Positions 1 through 8,568 of a DNA stretch of 64,000 bases are shown piece after piece (positions within the stretch are counted from its first letter, which is position 1; the number at the start of each line of letters is the position of its first letter). The translations under genes and the position numbers were made by a program. Source of the DNA: DASUAS01 sp963720765 (GTDB lineage Bacteria; Actinomycetota; Acidimicrobiia; IMCC26256; DASPTH01); contig CAVRGS010000013.1 of the NCBI GenBank assembly GCA_963720765.1, forward strand, positions 496,001-560,000. Reading direction: 5' to 3'. Under the pieces are notes generated by a model. That model was not told the DNA's origin. It searched no databases and saw only the letters and a program-made list of their open reading frames with translations.

Positions 1-2
1 GC

Positions 3-182
3 GAGGCCGAAGCAGCGGAGCTGCTCGGGGTGCCCGACGGCTTCGTGCAGTCGTGCCTGCTACCGGTGGCGTACTTCACCGGCGACGACTTCCGGCCTGC
101 CGATCGTCGACCGGTCGAGGAGGTCACCTTCGTGGACCACTGGGGCGCCCATCCTGCGAGAAGTGCACCAGGAGGAGACTGA
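3..182 (+). CDS. Nitroreductase-family protein, C-terminal fragment
   Basis: Only the last 59 codons lie in the window; the gene enters from the left edge. The frame reads EAAELLGVPDGFVQS, then PVAYFTGDDFRPADRRPVEE and a terminal VDHWG. This is the usual C-terminal signature of FMN- or F420-using nitroreductases, where the segment packs over the flavin of the partner subunit. The stop TGA lies 2 nt before the ATG of the next gene, so the two are probably co-transcribed. The substrate cannot be judged from the tail alone. Confidence 0.7.
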   Translation, partial: EAEAAELLGVPDGFVQSCLLPVAYFTGDDFRPADRRPVEEVTFVDHWGAHPARSAPGGD

Positions 183-184
183 CC

Positions 185-553
185 ATGGCTCGCATCCGAC
201 CCGTCGATCTCGGTGTCGACCCCGCCGACCTCGACCAGGCCATGCGCGTGCAGCTCGGCGTCGGCGGCATCATCTCGCACCGCCCGGAGATCGCGGCCGG
301 TCTCGGCGCGGTGACGGAGGCGATCGACCACAACGGCACGTTGCCGCGCCGACTGGTCGAGCTCATCCGGCTCCGCATCGCGTTCCACAACCAGTGCCGC
401 AGCTGCATGGCGATCCGCTACGACGAAGCGGTGCAGGACGGCGTGACCGAGGATCTGGTGTGCTCGCTCGAACATCCGGCCGAGGCCGACGACCTCACCG
501 AAGCCGAAGCGGTCATGACCGATGCGATGAAGGAGCAGGGGCTGCTGCCGTGA
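185..553 (+). CDS. Carboxymuconolactone decarboxylase (AhpD-like) family protein
   Basis: A 122-residue protein of the CMD/AhpD fold. The helix-rich core reads PRRLVELIRLRIAFHNQC followed by RSCMAIRYDEA. The CxxC pair and the downstream acidic residue resemble the peroxidase/proton-relay site of AhpD-type proteins. A GGAGGAG Shine-Dalgarno at about 171-177 supports the ATG at 185. The stop overlaps the next gene's GTG (GTGA). Many relatives have a further helical segment after the position where this one stops, so it is a short or single-domain version. It probably acts in thiol redox or in decarboxylation of a lactone; the true substrate is unknown. Confidence 0.75.
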   Translation: MARIRPVDLGVDPADLDQAMRVQLGVGGIISHRPEIAAGLGAVTEAIDHNGTLPRRLVELIRLRIAFHNQCRSCMAIRYDEAVQDGVTEDLVCSLEHPAEADDLTEAEAVMTDAMKEQGLLP

Positions 554-1308
554 GCGCACTGCTGGGCGAAGTTCGTGAGCTGCCCCCCCGCTTGACCGTG
601 CTCGCCGGGTCTGGTCAGGCTGGGCCGATGGCCGCCGCGGACCCGCTCACGCTCGCGGTGCGCGAGCACGCGGCGTGGTGCGACCTGGTCTGCCGGCTCC
701 ACCGGTTCACTCCGGAGGGCGACGGGCGCCTGTGGTGGTCGGCGCGGCGCACTCCTGACCTGGTGCCCGACGCGGTCACGCTTGCCCCCGACGTCTCGGT
801 GCTCGACGTGCTCGGACGCATCAACGACTCGTCCGGCGCGTCGGTCGAGGACTCCTTCGCGACGCTCGACCTCGCGGACCAGGGGTGGACGGTGCGCTTC
901 GACGCGACGTGGGTCGCGCGTCCACCCGGGCCGGGCGCGAACGACCAGGTCGCGTCCACGTTCGCCGTCGTGCGCGAGCGGTTCCCGTTCGCGACCTGGT
1001 GCCGCGCCTGGGGCGGCCCGACCGGGGCACTGCCAACCGGCGTGCGGCGCGCGTCCGGAGTCACCGTGTTCGGCCGCGAGGGCGAAGCCGGGTTCACCGA
1101 CGGTGCGATCGTGCACACCACTGAGATCGGGGGTACCGCCGTCGCCGGACTGTGGAACGTCTTCGGCGCGTGGGCCGACGTGGCCGCCGCGGCCTCCCAC
1201 CGCCACCCCGAGGCCTGGATCGTCGGGTACGAGCACGGCGCCGGCCTGGACGCCGCGCTCGCGGCCGGCTTCACGGTGATCGGGGCACTCCGCGTCTGGA
1301 ACCGTTGA
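550..1308 (+). CDS. Conserved hypothetical protein with GNAT-like C-terminus
   Basis: I do not recognise the family with certainty. The start may be the GTG at 550, which overlaps the upstream stop, or the ATG at 628; the ATG begins the part that looks conserved (MAAADPLTLAVREHAAWCDL). The protein is 226-252 residues, soluble, and has no signal peptide. The C-terminal stretch EAWIVGYEHGAGLDAALAAG, then FTVIGALRVWNR, resembles the last strand-helix-strand of GNAT acyltransferases. The standard acetyl-CoA loop is not evident, so this is a weak inference. It follows the CMD gene in a coupled arrangement and converges on the PPOX gene. Confidence 0.6.
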   Translation: MSALLGEVRELPPRLTVLAGSGQAGPMAAADPLTLAVREHAAWCDLVCRLHRFTPEGDGRLWWSARRTPDLVPDAVTLAPDVSVLDVLGRINDSSGASVEDSFATLDLADQGWTVRFDATWVARPPGPGANDQVASTFAVVRERFPFATWCRAWGGPTGALPTGVRRASGVTVFGREGEAGFTDGAIVHTTEIGGTAVAGLWNVFGAWADVAAAASHRHPEAWIVGYEHGAGLDAALAAGFTVIGALRVWNR

Positions 1309-1314
1309 CGCGGT

Positions 1315-1845
1315 TCAGAAGGTGAAGCGCGTCGCGCCACCGGGCTCGGTCGTGCTCAACACCATCGCGGTCTGCGGGACGACGCGGTACACGTGCCACG
1401 GCGGCGAACCTGCCGACGGCGCACTGAATGGTGCGGTCAGTGCAGTGCCGCTCTCGTCGACCTCCGCCGGCCACCCGTCCGCGTTGTAGAGCCGAGCGAC
1501 CTCGGTGACGACCGCGGGATCCGTCACGAGCTCGGCCTCGCCCTCGACGACGATGTCGAACTCCTCGAGCGCGAGGCTGATGGTGCACCGGGGGTCGCGC
1601 GCCAGGTTCCGTCCTTTGCGGGACGTGCGGCCGGTCTCGAAGATGAACGCGCCGTCGAGCCAGCCCGAGCCGATGCCGGTCACGTGAGGACTGCCGTCGG
1701 CATCGATGGTGGCGATCCACGTCGAGTGGCGATTGGGGCCGCCGGTCCCGGGTGCCTGGGAGTAGCCGGCGGCGAGCTTCGCCGCGAACGGCTCCCACTC
1801 GAGCGTCGGCAGGTCGTACAGCTCGGCCAGGTTCTTCGCATCCAT
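1315..1845 (-). CDS. Pyridoxamine 5'-phosphate oxidase (PPOX)-fold flavoprotein
   Basis: A 176-residue split-barrel protein. The N-terminal MDAKNLAELYDLPTLEW leads into strands NRHSTWIATIDADGSPHVTG and then FETGRTSRKGRNLARDPRC. That R-x-S-x-K-x-x-N-L-x-x-D-P segment is the usual phosphate-gripping motif of FMN- or F420-binding PPOX proteins. The ATG at 1845 begins the conserved region; longer upstream starts are not needed. It probably reduces or binds a small substrate with FMN or F420 as cofactor. Family members are diverse, so no reaction is assigned. Confidence 0.8.
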   Translation of the reverse strand: MDAKNLAELYDLPTLEWEPFAAKLAAGYSQAPGTGGPNRHSTWIATIDADGSPHVTGIGSGWLDGAFIFETGRTSRKGRNLARDPRCTISLALEEFDIVVEGEAELVTDPAVVTEVARLYNADGWPAEVDESGTALTAPFSAPSAGSPPWHVYRVVPQTAMVLSTTEPGGATRFTF

Positions 1846-1921
1846 GTGCTTCAGACTGCCCACGCTCGCGGAATTCATCACCGCACCGATGAATTCACCG
1901 ACGGCTCGCGGTCGGGACGAC

Positions 1922-2218
1922 GTGACAGCAACCGTGGTGCGCTACCAGGCCAAGGCCGACCGGGCCGACGAGAACCAGCAGCTCATCGAGGCGGTCTTCG
2001 CCGACCTCGCGGCCCGGGAGTCCCAGGGCTTCACGTACCAGGTGTTCCGCCTCGAGGACGGCGTGAGCTTCGTGCACGTGGTGATCGAGCACGACGTGCC
2101 GGACGCCGACTCGCTGCAGGACGTCCCCGCGTTCCAGGCGTTCGTGCAGGACATCGCCGACCGCTGCGACGTCGCGCCGTTGGCGATGGGTGCGACCGTG
2201 GTGGGTCGCCACTCCTGA
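1922..2218 (+). CDS. Small antibiotic-biosynthesis-monooxygenase (ABM)-like protein
   Basis: A protein of about 98 residues, read from the GTG at 1922. It has the layout of a one-domain ferredoxin-like ABM protein: strand VTATVVRYQA, a helix ENQQLIEAVFADLAARES, strand TYQVFRLEDG, strand VSFVHVVIEHD, and a final helix. Such proteins are dimeric alpha/beta barrels, either cofactor-free oxygenases or binding proteins. A longer in-frame ATG at 1889 is possible, but its extra residues look non-conserved. The gene lies divergently beside the PPOX gene. The substrate is unknown. Confidence 0.6.
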   Translation: MTATVVRYQAKADRADENQQLIEAVFADLAARESQGFTYQVFRLEDGVSFVHVVIEHDVPDADSLQDVPAFQAFVQDIADRCDVAPLAMGATVVGRHS

Positions 2219-2396
2219 GCGCGGCAGCTGGCAAGGTCTCCGCACCCGATCGGAGGTGGACGATACGAGAGGACGACGTCCTCGGCACGGTGCTGGGGCT
2301 CGGCGGCGAAGCGTGGAGCATCTACGGCCGACGCGAGATCACCGACGCCGCCATCGACCGCGAGGTCGAGCGTCGTCGGGTGGCGCGAGCTGACGG
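2219..2396. other. Short intergenic region without a convincing gene
   Basis: About 178 bp separates the ABM gene from the convergent hydrolase stop. A plus-strand frame reads through it (for example LGGEAWSIYGRREITDAA), but it has no credible start and overruns into the hydrolase gene. I see no clear terminator hairpin. It may be a remnant of a lost gene. Confidence 0.3.
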
Positions 2397-3593
2397 CTAC
2401 TTCGCGAACATCGTTTCGAGGAAGTCGAACACGACCTCGTCGCGCAGGCTCTGCGCGGCGGGTTCGCAGTGCCAGTCGGCGCCGTCCTCGGTGACGAAGC
2501 GAGCGAGCTGCTTCTCGCACGTGAGCGCGTCGAAGAACTGCTTCGACTGGCCGGGCCAGAACTGCTCGTGGTCGGGATCGAGCACGAGGGTCGGGCACTG
2601 GATCCGTGCGACCGTTGCGTCGTCGAGCGTGTGTTGGCGCGCCTTGACGTAGGCCTCGTAGTACGACGTCGTGCCGTAGGGCGCCATGCGCCAGGCGAGC
2701 ATCGCCTTCTGCTGCTCGTTCGGATTGGCGTCCATCAGGGCGTCGAAGTCCTTCTGGTTGCCGTCGTCGATCAGCTGCAGCAGATCCTTCGGGAGGTGCG
2801 CCTCCCACGACGATGCCACCCGCATGACGCCCGGATCGGCGACGAGCGCCGCGAGGCGGTGCTCGAACGCCGCCGCACGCGGTGCCCAGTACCCGCCCTG
2901 GCTGATGCCCTGGAGCGCGATCTTCCCGGCGTCGATCTCGGGGCGGGTGAGCAGCCAGTCGACGACGGGGGTGATCACCTGCTCCCAGTCGGCGCGGAAG
3001 GAGAGGTGCTGACGGTGCAATGCGGCGCCCTGGCCGGGGCCGTCGAAGGTGAGCGCGTTGAAGCCGCGTGCGATCGCGGCGCGCCCACCCAGGCTCCACT
3101 GGCTCACGACTGGTCCGTCGGAGCCGTTGTTGAGGATCACCGTGGGGCGGGGTCCGGGCGAAGCGACCGCAGGCGTGAAGAGGTAGCCCTCGAGCGTGGT
3201 GCCCTCGTACGGGATCTGCACCTGCTCGACCGGGCACTCGAAGATCTCGGTGGCGCGGTCCCAGCAGCCGCGGTGCTGCTCCCACAGGGAGGTGTAGCGC
3301 GACGGATCCGTGCTGCCCGGGGACATCGACGACGCGTGGTCGTAGTACGTGGACGCGCGCAGCAGCTTCGTACGCGCGCTCACCGTGTGCCCACCGGCGA
3401 GCGACTCGTCGGCCTGTCGCACCAGGCGCTCCGCGGTCTTCGTCCACTCGGTGACCCAGGCTTCGTAGTCGCCTTCGGGGATGCGCTCGATGGTCGCGAG
3501 CGTCTCGCCGACGTCGGTGATGTTGGCGTAGGCGAATCCGAGCGAGATGAGGACGGCGAAGTTCATGCCCTCGTCGTCGTAGAAACGATGCAT
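2397..3593 (-). CDS. Alpha/beta-hydrolase (FrsA / pseudooxynicotine-hydrolase-like)
   Basis: A 398-residue protein with an N-terminal helical cap (about residues 1-140) and a C-terminal alpha/beta-hydrolase domain. The nucleophile elbow is GISQGG, the acid lies in LVLDPDHEQF, and the His lies in DGADWHCEP, so a full Ser-Asp-His triad is visible. The oxyanion region reads ILNNGSDGP. The layout matches the C-C-bond or ester hydrolases related to 2,6-dihydroxypseudooxynicotine hydrolase. The ATG at 3593 was chosen because the sequence before it is not protein-like. It lies 16 nt downstream of the thiolase stop on the same strand, so it is probably the third gene of the DUF35-thiolase operon and may release a chain-shortened product. 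Confidence 0.8.
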   Translation of the reverse strand: MHRFYDDEGMNFAVLISLGFAYANITDVGETLATIERIPEGDYEAWVTEWTKTAERLVRQADESLAGGHTVSARTKLLRASTYYDHASSMSPGSTDPSRYTSLWEQHRGCWDRATEIFECPVEQVQIPYEGTTLEGYLFTPAVASPGPRPTVILNNGSDGPVVSQWSLGGRAAIARGFNALTFDGPGQGAALHRQHLSFRADWEQVITPVVDWLLTRPEIDAGKIALQGISQGGYWAPRAAAFEHRLAALVADPGVMRVASSWEAHLPKDLLQLIDDGNQKDFDALMDANPNEQQKAMLAWRMAPYGTTSYYEAYVKARQHTLDDATVARIQCPTLVLDPDHEQFWPGQSKQFFDALTCEKQLARFVTEDGADWHCEPAAQSLRDEVVFDFLETMFAK

Positions 3594-3609
3594 GCGAGTA
3601 CTTCGGCGT

Positions 3610-4830
3610 TCAGCGGGCCTTGGTGAAGAGGAACACGCCTCCGGGTGCGCCGCCACCGTTGCTCACGACCGCGGTCTCCGCGTTCGCGAGCTGGCGCTCG
3701 CCCGCGTGGCCGCGCAGCTGCGTGATCGCTTCGTGGATGAAGCCGTAGCCGTGCAACCGGCCCGACGACAGCTGCCCGCCGTGGGTGTTGAGCGGGAGCA
3801 CGCCGTCGGGGGCGATGTTGGTCCCGCCGTCGAGGAAGTCCTTCGCTTCACCCCAGCCGCAGAAGCCGAGCGCCTCGATCCACGACAGGCAGTTGAACGA
3901 GAAGCCGTCGTAGAGCTGGGCCATGTCGATGTCGGTCGGGCTTGAGGTCGGTGCGGGTCCAGAGGTGCGCGGCCGGGACCCTGCACGAGCGGCTCGTGGT
4001 CGAGCGCGCCCTGGTCCCAGCTCATGCGTTCGGTGATCGCGGTGCCGACCGCCTCGAGGTGCACCGCCGGCTGCTGCATGTCGCCGGCGAGGTCCTTGCG
4101 CGACACGATGACAGCCACGGCGCCGTCACACGGCACGTCGCAGTCGTAGAGGCCGAACGGCGTGGTGATCGTGCGCGCGTTCATGTAGTCGTCCATCGTG
4201 AGCGGTTCCTTGTAGATCGCCCACGGCGTGCGCGCCGCGTTCTTGCGGGCGTTCAAGCGCGATCCAGCCGAGCGTCTCCTTGGTGGTGCCGAAGCGGTCG
4301 AAGTGCGCGTTGGCCTGCATCGCGATCCAGTTGCTCGCCGACGACGCGCCGAACGGCATGCGCCACTGCATGTCGCCGCCCATGCGCGGCGACTTCTGCA
4401 GCGCGAGCATCCCGGTGCTGGCACGCTCGTTCATCGCGGCGCGTTCCTTCGCCGCGTACGTCGCCTCCCAGACCGTGCGGTAGCAGAGCACGTGGTTGCA
4501 GAGGCCGCCGGCGACCGCGAGCATCGCCGCGATCACCGAGCCGCCCTGGCCGGGGAGCTCGATGCCGCTGTTGATCCACAGCGGACGGAGGCGCAGCACC
4601 TCTTCGAGTGCGGTGATGCCACCCTCGGACATGCCGACGCCGATGCCCGGACCGGGGTAGGTCGACAGGCCGTCGATGTCGGACGGCTCGAGGCCGGCGT
4701 CGGCGATCGCCTGCAGCGCGGCATCGACGGTGAGGGTGATGGGGTCGACCATCAGCCGACGACCGACCTGCGACATCCCGATCCCGGTGATGGCGACCTC
4801 GTCCTCGAACTTCTTCGCGTTCTTCGGCAT
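3610..4830 (-). CDS. SCP-x/Ltp2-type thiolase-fold protein (frameshifted)
   Basis: The gene encodes a thiolase-superfamily protein of about 400 residues. It starts MPKNAKKFEDEVAITGIGMS and ends SNGGGAPGGVFLFTKAR. Three frame breaks divide it, near 4255, 3975 and 3940; joining the frames gives continuous homology (WIAL-NARKNAARTPW, then HLWTRTDLKPTDIDMAQLY). At the place where degradative thiolases carry their nucleophilic Cys, this protein reads IELPGQGGSVIAAM. This resembles Ltp2-like aldolases more than true thiolases; that is an inference from alignment by eye. The DUF35 gene directly upstream is the typical partner of such proteins. Together they could cleave a beta-hydroxy or beta-keto acyl-CoA, as in steroid side-chain degradation. 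Confidence 0.8.
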
Positions 4831-5296
4831 CGGGCGCGCAACGCGCGATGTCTCGTCGACGGTCGGGGAACGGGCCCTTCTCGGTGTCGCCGGTGGGCTC
4901 GAACAGCGGGATCCACACGTCCTCGTCGTGCTCGAAGCGCACCTGCACCTTCATGCCCACATACACGTCACCCGGTTCGCAGCCGACGATGTTGGTGGTG
5001 AGGCGGACGCGGTCGTCTTCCTCGATGGCGACGATCGCGATCACGTAGGGCGGCGGGAAGCTCGGGAGCCACGTGTGCTCGTTGATGGTGAATCCCGCCA
5101 CGACGGCGCGTCCCGAGACCTCGGCCGGCGCCCATTCCTGTGAGTGGCAGTACGGGCAGACCGCGCTCGGCGGGTGGCGCAGCTCGCCGCACTCGCTGCA
5201 CCGCTGGAACCGGAGCTTCCCGTCCTCACCCGACGTCCAGAAGAACGTGTTGGTGTCGGTGAGCTCGGGCAGCAGACGCCCGGACGATTCGGCCAC
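4827..5296 (-). CDS. DUF35 OB-fold / zinc-ribbon acyl-CoA-binding protein
   Basis: The protein starts at a GTG (5296) preceded by GAGGAG and reads VAESSGRLLPELTDTNTFFW. Its rubredoxin-like zinc ribbon is CSECGELRHPPSAVCPYC (four Cys). An OB-fold follows, with VAGFTINEHTW and then PYVIAIVAIEEDDRVRL. This is the standard partner of SCP-x thiolases and of Ltp2-type aldolases, where it binds the acyl-CoA. Its own frame has no stop before the thiolase; a shift near 4860-4880 would instead join it to the thiolase frame (VDETSRVARPMPKNAKKFED). It may therefore be either a separate gene ending near 4830 or the N-terminal domain of a fused protein. Confidence 0.75.
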
Positions 5297-5331
5297 GGTG
5301 GCTCCTCGGTGTCGGCGTGGGTCGGAGTGAG

Positions 5332-5379
5332 TTCGGGACGCTACCTGGACTCCAAGGAACCCACTACTTTCGGGACGCT
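5332..5379. promoter_or_regulatory. Direct-repeat candidate operator between DUF35 and SDR genes
   Basis: The 11-mer TTCGGGACGCT occurs at 5332-5342 and again at 5369-5379, in the 110-bp divergent gap between the DUF35 and SDR genes. A TACTTT box (5365-5370) touches the second copy. An overlapping inverted pair TGGACTC (5346-5352) / GAGTCCA (5386-5392) is also present. The layout suits a transcription-factor site controlling the SDR gene, but no regulator is encoded next to it. Confidence 0.4.
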
Positions 5380-5406
5380 CGGAACGAGTCCACGAGGGGG
5401 AGACGC

Positions 5407-6258
5407 ATGCCTGCACAGCTCAAGCCGACCGGTGGTCTCGAGGGCACCGGCGTGCTCGTCACCGGAGGCGGCACCGGCATCGGCGCCGCGTGCGCGCGGG
5501 TCGCCGCCGCCGACGGCGCCGCGGTCACCATCTGCGGACGCACCGAAGCGACTTTGCAGGCGTCGGTCGAGAAGATCAGCGCCGCGGCCGAGCACGGCGG
5601 GAGCATCCGCTACGTCGTCGGCGACGTCACCAGCGAGAGCGACGTCGAGCGCATCGTCGCCGCCGCAGTGGAACCCACCGGGACGCTCGACGGCGTCGTC
5701 GCCAACGCCGGCGGCGGTGGCGCGCTCATGCCCCTCGGGATGCAAGACGTCGAGGAGTTCGAGCGCGTGATGAAGCTCAACGCCACCGGCACGTTTCTCT
5801 CCGCGAAGCACTCGCTGCCGTACCTGATCGAGTCGAAGGGCTCGTTCGTGGGCATGTCGTCGTTCGCCGGCGCGTACACGCACCGCTACTTCACCGGCTA
5901 TACGGCCGGGAAGGGGGCGCTCGAGCAGATCGTGCGCAACGCCGCCGACGAGTACGGCGCGGTCGGCGTGCGCTTCAACGCCATCCGGCCCGGCTTCATC
6001 AGCACCGAGATCATGGAAGGCATCTCGCGAGAGGGCTCCACCTACCAGAGCTACCTCGTGAACACGCCGCTCGGCCGGGTGGGGGAGCCCGACGAGATCG
6101 CGCACGTCGTGCGGTTCCTGCTCGGGCCCGAGTCGCAGTGGATCACGGGCCAGATCCTCAACGTCGACGGCGGCAACAACCTGCGCAGCGGACCCGACTA
6201 CGGCGAGCTGGTCGTGATGATGCACGGCCCCGACGCGATTCCCGGCGCTTCAGCCTGA
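5407..6258 (+). CDS. Short-chain dehydrogenase/reductase (SDR)
   Basis: A 283-residue classical SDR. The cofactor loop is VTGGGTGIGAACAR near residue 20, NAGGGG is near residue 100, the catalytic Ser is in SSFAGAY, and the Tyr-Lys pair is YTAGK. An acidic residue pattern that would mark NAD preference is not clear; CGRTEA after the second strand suggests NADP(H). The start ATG has a GAGGGGGAG ribosome site 5 nt upstream. The C-terminal extension after ILNVDGG (about 25 residues) is a little longer than usual. The gene is divergent from the DUF35-thiolase operon and probably oxidises a hydroxy-acyl intermediate in the same pathway. Confidence 0.85.
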   Translation: MPAQLKPTGGLEGTGVLVTGGGTGIGAACARVAAADGAAVTICGRTEATLQASVEKISAAAEHGGSIRYVVGDVTSESDVERIVAAAVEPTGTLDGVVANAGGGGALMPLGMQDVEEFERVMKLNATGTFLSAKHSLPYLIESKGSFVGMSSFAGAYTHRYFTGYTAGKGALEQIVRNAADEYGAVGVRFNAIRPGFISTEIMEGISREGSTYQSYLVNTPLGRVGEPDEIAHVVRFLLGPESQWITGQILNVDGGNNLRSGPDYGELVVMMHGPDAIPGASA

Positions 6259-6308
6259 CGCTTCTCGCGCCGACGTTCGGAGTTGGATCGCGTCTGGGAG
6301 ACCGAAGG

Positions 6309-6740
6309 ATGGATGAACTCGACCGGGCGCTCGCTGCCGCCCAGGAACGCTATGAGGAGAAGCTTCGGGCCGAGGCGGACGAGAAGGTCCGGACGCTCGA
6401 GGCCATCGCGTGGTTCGGTCAGTGGGCAACCCAGGTCGGCATGCCCACCCTGAATCGTCTCGCCGACCGGCTGCTTACGGCCGGGCACAAGGGCGTCGTC
6501 TCACCGACGTTCGATCCGAACTCGGTGATCACCGACATCACGTTCACGTTCACCCAGGAGAACGGTCCCGGGACCTGCAAGATCGACTTTCGCCGAGGCA
6601 ACGACAAGTCGGTGGCGGTGTTCTTCGCGGTGAACGGCACCCAGGGCACCGGTGGCCGAGTCGATCCTCCCGATCCCGCGACGGTCGAACGCTGCGCCCA
6701 GACGTACGTCATCCAGGCGCTCGACGGCCCGAGTTGGTGA
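6309..6740 (+). CDS. Hypothetical protein, coiled N-terminus
   Basis: A 143-residue protein I do not recognise. Residues 1-35 are highly charged and helical (RALAAAQERYEEKLRAEADE). The C-terminal half is predicted to be beta-rich (VITDITFTFTQENG, then CKIDFRRGNDKSVAVFFA) and suggests a small binding domain. No signal peptide or membrane segment is visible. A GGGAG site lies upstream of the ATG at 6309. The codon bias matches the neighbouring genes, so it is probably real. Confidence 0.65.
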   Translation: MDELDRALAAAQERYEEKLRAEADEKVRTLEAIAWFGQWATQVGMPTLNRLADRLLTAGHKGVVSPTFDPNSVITDITFTFTQENGPGTCKIDFRRGNDKSVAVFFAVNGTQGTGGRVDPPDPATVERCAQTYVIQALDGPSW

Positions 6741-6765
6741 CCGGCTGAGACTAGGCGGGGCCGGC

Positions 6766-7440
6766 TCAGTACTTCCCGTTCCAGACGTTGCCGTCGCTCC
6801 CGATCACTCCCACGACCTCGTAGTACTTGCCCTGGGTCTCGACCGCGTGCCTGACCGTCGACGGTATCGGTGCCCTCGCCGAAGTCGAGCGTCTCCCAGT
6901 GCTTGAGGTCCACCGAGCTCCACAACGTCGCGGCAGCTGGTCTTCTTGTTCTCCGGCTTCTCCGCGTACCCGACGACGATGTAGTAGCCGCGCCCGGTCT
7001 GGACGCCGAGCGGTGTCACCGACGTGCGGGTCTTGTCGCCGCTGGCGAACGTGGGATCGTTGACCTTGTTGCGCGTCCAGTTGACCCCGTCGGTCGAACG
7101 CCAGACGACGACGTGGCTCGGCGTGATGAACGTGAGTTGCGTCCCGTTGATGGTCGACGTTCCGTTCTTCGACTCGTCGCCCACCGCGACGAACCCGTTG
7201 TCGGACACGCCGGCAACGCTCTGCATCTCCTGTTGGTACTTCGCGCCCGATCCGAAGGAGCTCTGTTCGGCCTCGCAGTCCACGTCGCGCGTCGTCCGAG
7301 CTCCACACTGCGGCGTGCTTCGTGCCGTCGGTGTCGGACGTCGACCCGACGCCCACGAACACCGGCGAGCTGCCGCCGGACCGTCCTACCGCCAGGATCC
7401 CGCCCTGGGTGGTCACCGAGTCCCGAGACGCACGCCACTG
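6766..7440 (-). pseudogene. Disrupted beta-propeller protein with Asp-box-like repeats
   Basis: Three or four minus-strand frames hold pieces of one protein. The pieces are SSPVFVGVGSTSDTDGTKHA-AVWSSDDAR, then VVVWRSTDGVNWTR, then LWSSVDLKHWETLDFGEG, and finally YYEVVGVIGSDGNVWNGKY. The recurring W(S/R)S-x-D-x-x-x-W pattern is that of sialidase-type Asp boxes in secreted beta-propellers. Frame breaks are needed near 7280, 6930 and 6850. The N-terminus is not definable; the sequence before about 7440 shows no signal peptide. It could be a true decayed gene or a functional gene with several base errors. No enzymatic residues can be assigned. Confidence 0.5.
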
Positions 7441-7740
7441 GCCGGTCGCCGATCTATGCCGACGTGTCGGACGTGTGGCGCACCGACCCGCACAGTCGCG
7501 ACCGTCCTCCGCTCTCTCGGTGACGCGCCTCTCTGTGACGCGCCGGCGCGCCGGATGTGGCGCACCGGCGTAGCGGCGACGAGAGTCGGTCTCGTCCCAG
7601 CGGGCCTCAGCCGGCGGCGAGCTCCCATCGACGAACGTCGATGATCGTCTTCCCTGTGACGGTGAGTCGAGAAGGCGCAGACGGAAGGCGACGGGCAACG
7701 CATTCGACACCTGCGCCAACGGGGGTTCGAGACGGTCCCT
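7441..7740. other. Roughly 300-bp low-coding region
   Basis: No frame here carries a convincing protein. A small plus-strand frame at 7457-7644 starts MPTCRTCGAPTRTV and has a CxxC, but nothing else supports it. The sequence has a near-duplicate TGTGACGCGCC around 7520-7542 and a self-complementary GGCGCGCC. It probably holds the lost 5' part of the beta-propeller gene. Confidence 0.3.
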
Positions 7741-8568
7741 TCAGCGCACCGCGAGCGTCATCGCCGTCTCACCGTCGGCGCGGATGGCACGGAGTGACGC
7801 CCTCTTCGGCGTCGGCCGGCGCGCCGGCCAGCCAGAACCGACGGTTGGCGAAGTGGGGGGCGCGGGCGCGGAACGAGATCTCGCGCGCATCTGCCCGCGG
7901 CACGGCGGCGCGCGAATTCGGCGAGAAGGATCGCGGTGAGCGGGCCGTGCACGACGAGGTCGGGATAGCCCTCCACCTGCGTCGCGTACGGGTGGTCATA
8001 GTGGATGCGATGCGCGTTCGTCGGTGACCGCGGAGAAGCGGAACAGCAGCTTGGGGTCGGCGACGCGTTCCACGACCCACTCGCCGTCGGGCGCGGCGTC
8101 GATGTCGGCACCGACGGGCGCGAGCGAACCCGCGGTACGGAACACGAGGTCCTGCTCTTCCTCGACGTGGGGCGCGCCCTCCTGTTCGATCGTGTGCCCG
8201 ACCGTGACCAGCCAGAAGCGACCGGCGCCGCCCTCCTTCATGTCGGCCTTCACGATGCGCGAGACCCGTTCGGCGTCGATCCCGATGCGCAGCGGCCGGA
8301 CCACGTGCACCCGGCCACCGACCCACATGCGTTGGGGGAACTCGTCCATCTCGGCGCGCCGACGCGGGTGACCGTCGACCCCGAGCCCCGCGGTCGGCAC
8401 CTCGGGGTGGAAGAGCACCCAGTGCCAGAGCGCGGGGAGCAGACCGTGGTCGAGAATCGCGGGGTCGACGTCGAGGCACGCGGCGAGGCGGCGCGCCTGG
8501 TCGAGGGATACGGGATCGTGCGCGATCCCTGCGAACCCGGCGTCGGCGAGGGTCGGTACGGCGCTCAT
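7741..8568 (-). CDS. HTD2 / mesaconyl-CoA-hydratase-type MaoC dehydratase (frameshifted)
   Basis: This encodes a hydratase of about 275 residues with two hot-dog folds. The N-terminal half is a FAS1-like dehydratase domain (ALWHWVLFHPEVPTAGLG, then PQRMWVGGRVHVVRPLRIG). The C-terminal half carries the MaoC-type active segment NAHRIHYDHPYA, followed by GYPDLVVHGPLTAILLAE. Frame breaks lie near 8022, 7900 and 7790; the last piece ends ADGETAMTLAVR with a TGA at 7741. The ATG at 8568 overlaps the stop of the CoA-transferase upstream (ATGA). Such enzymes hydrate unsaturated acyl-CoAs, which fits the CoA-transferase, SDR and thiolase nearby. Confidence 0.75.

Noticed and set aside
7457..7644. Small zinc-ribbon-like ORF (MPTCRTCGAP)
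   Set aside because: It has only one CxxC, no ribosome site and no neighbour support, and its composition is like the surrounding non-coding DNA.
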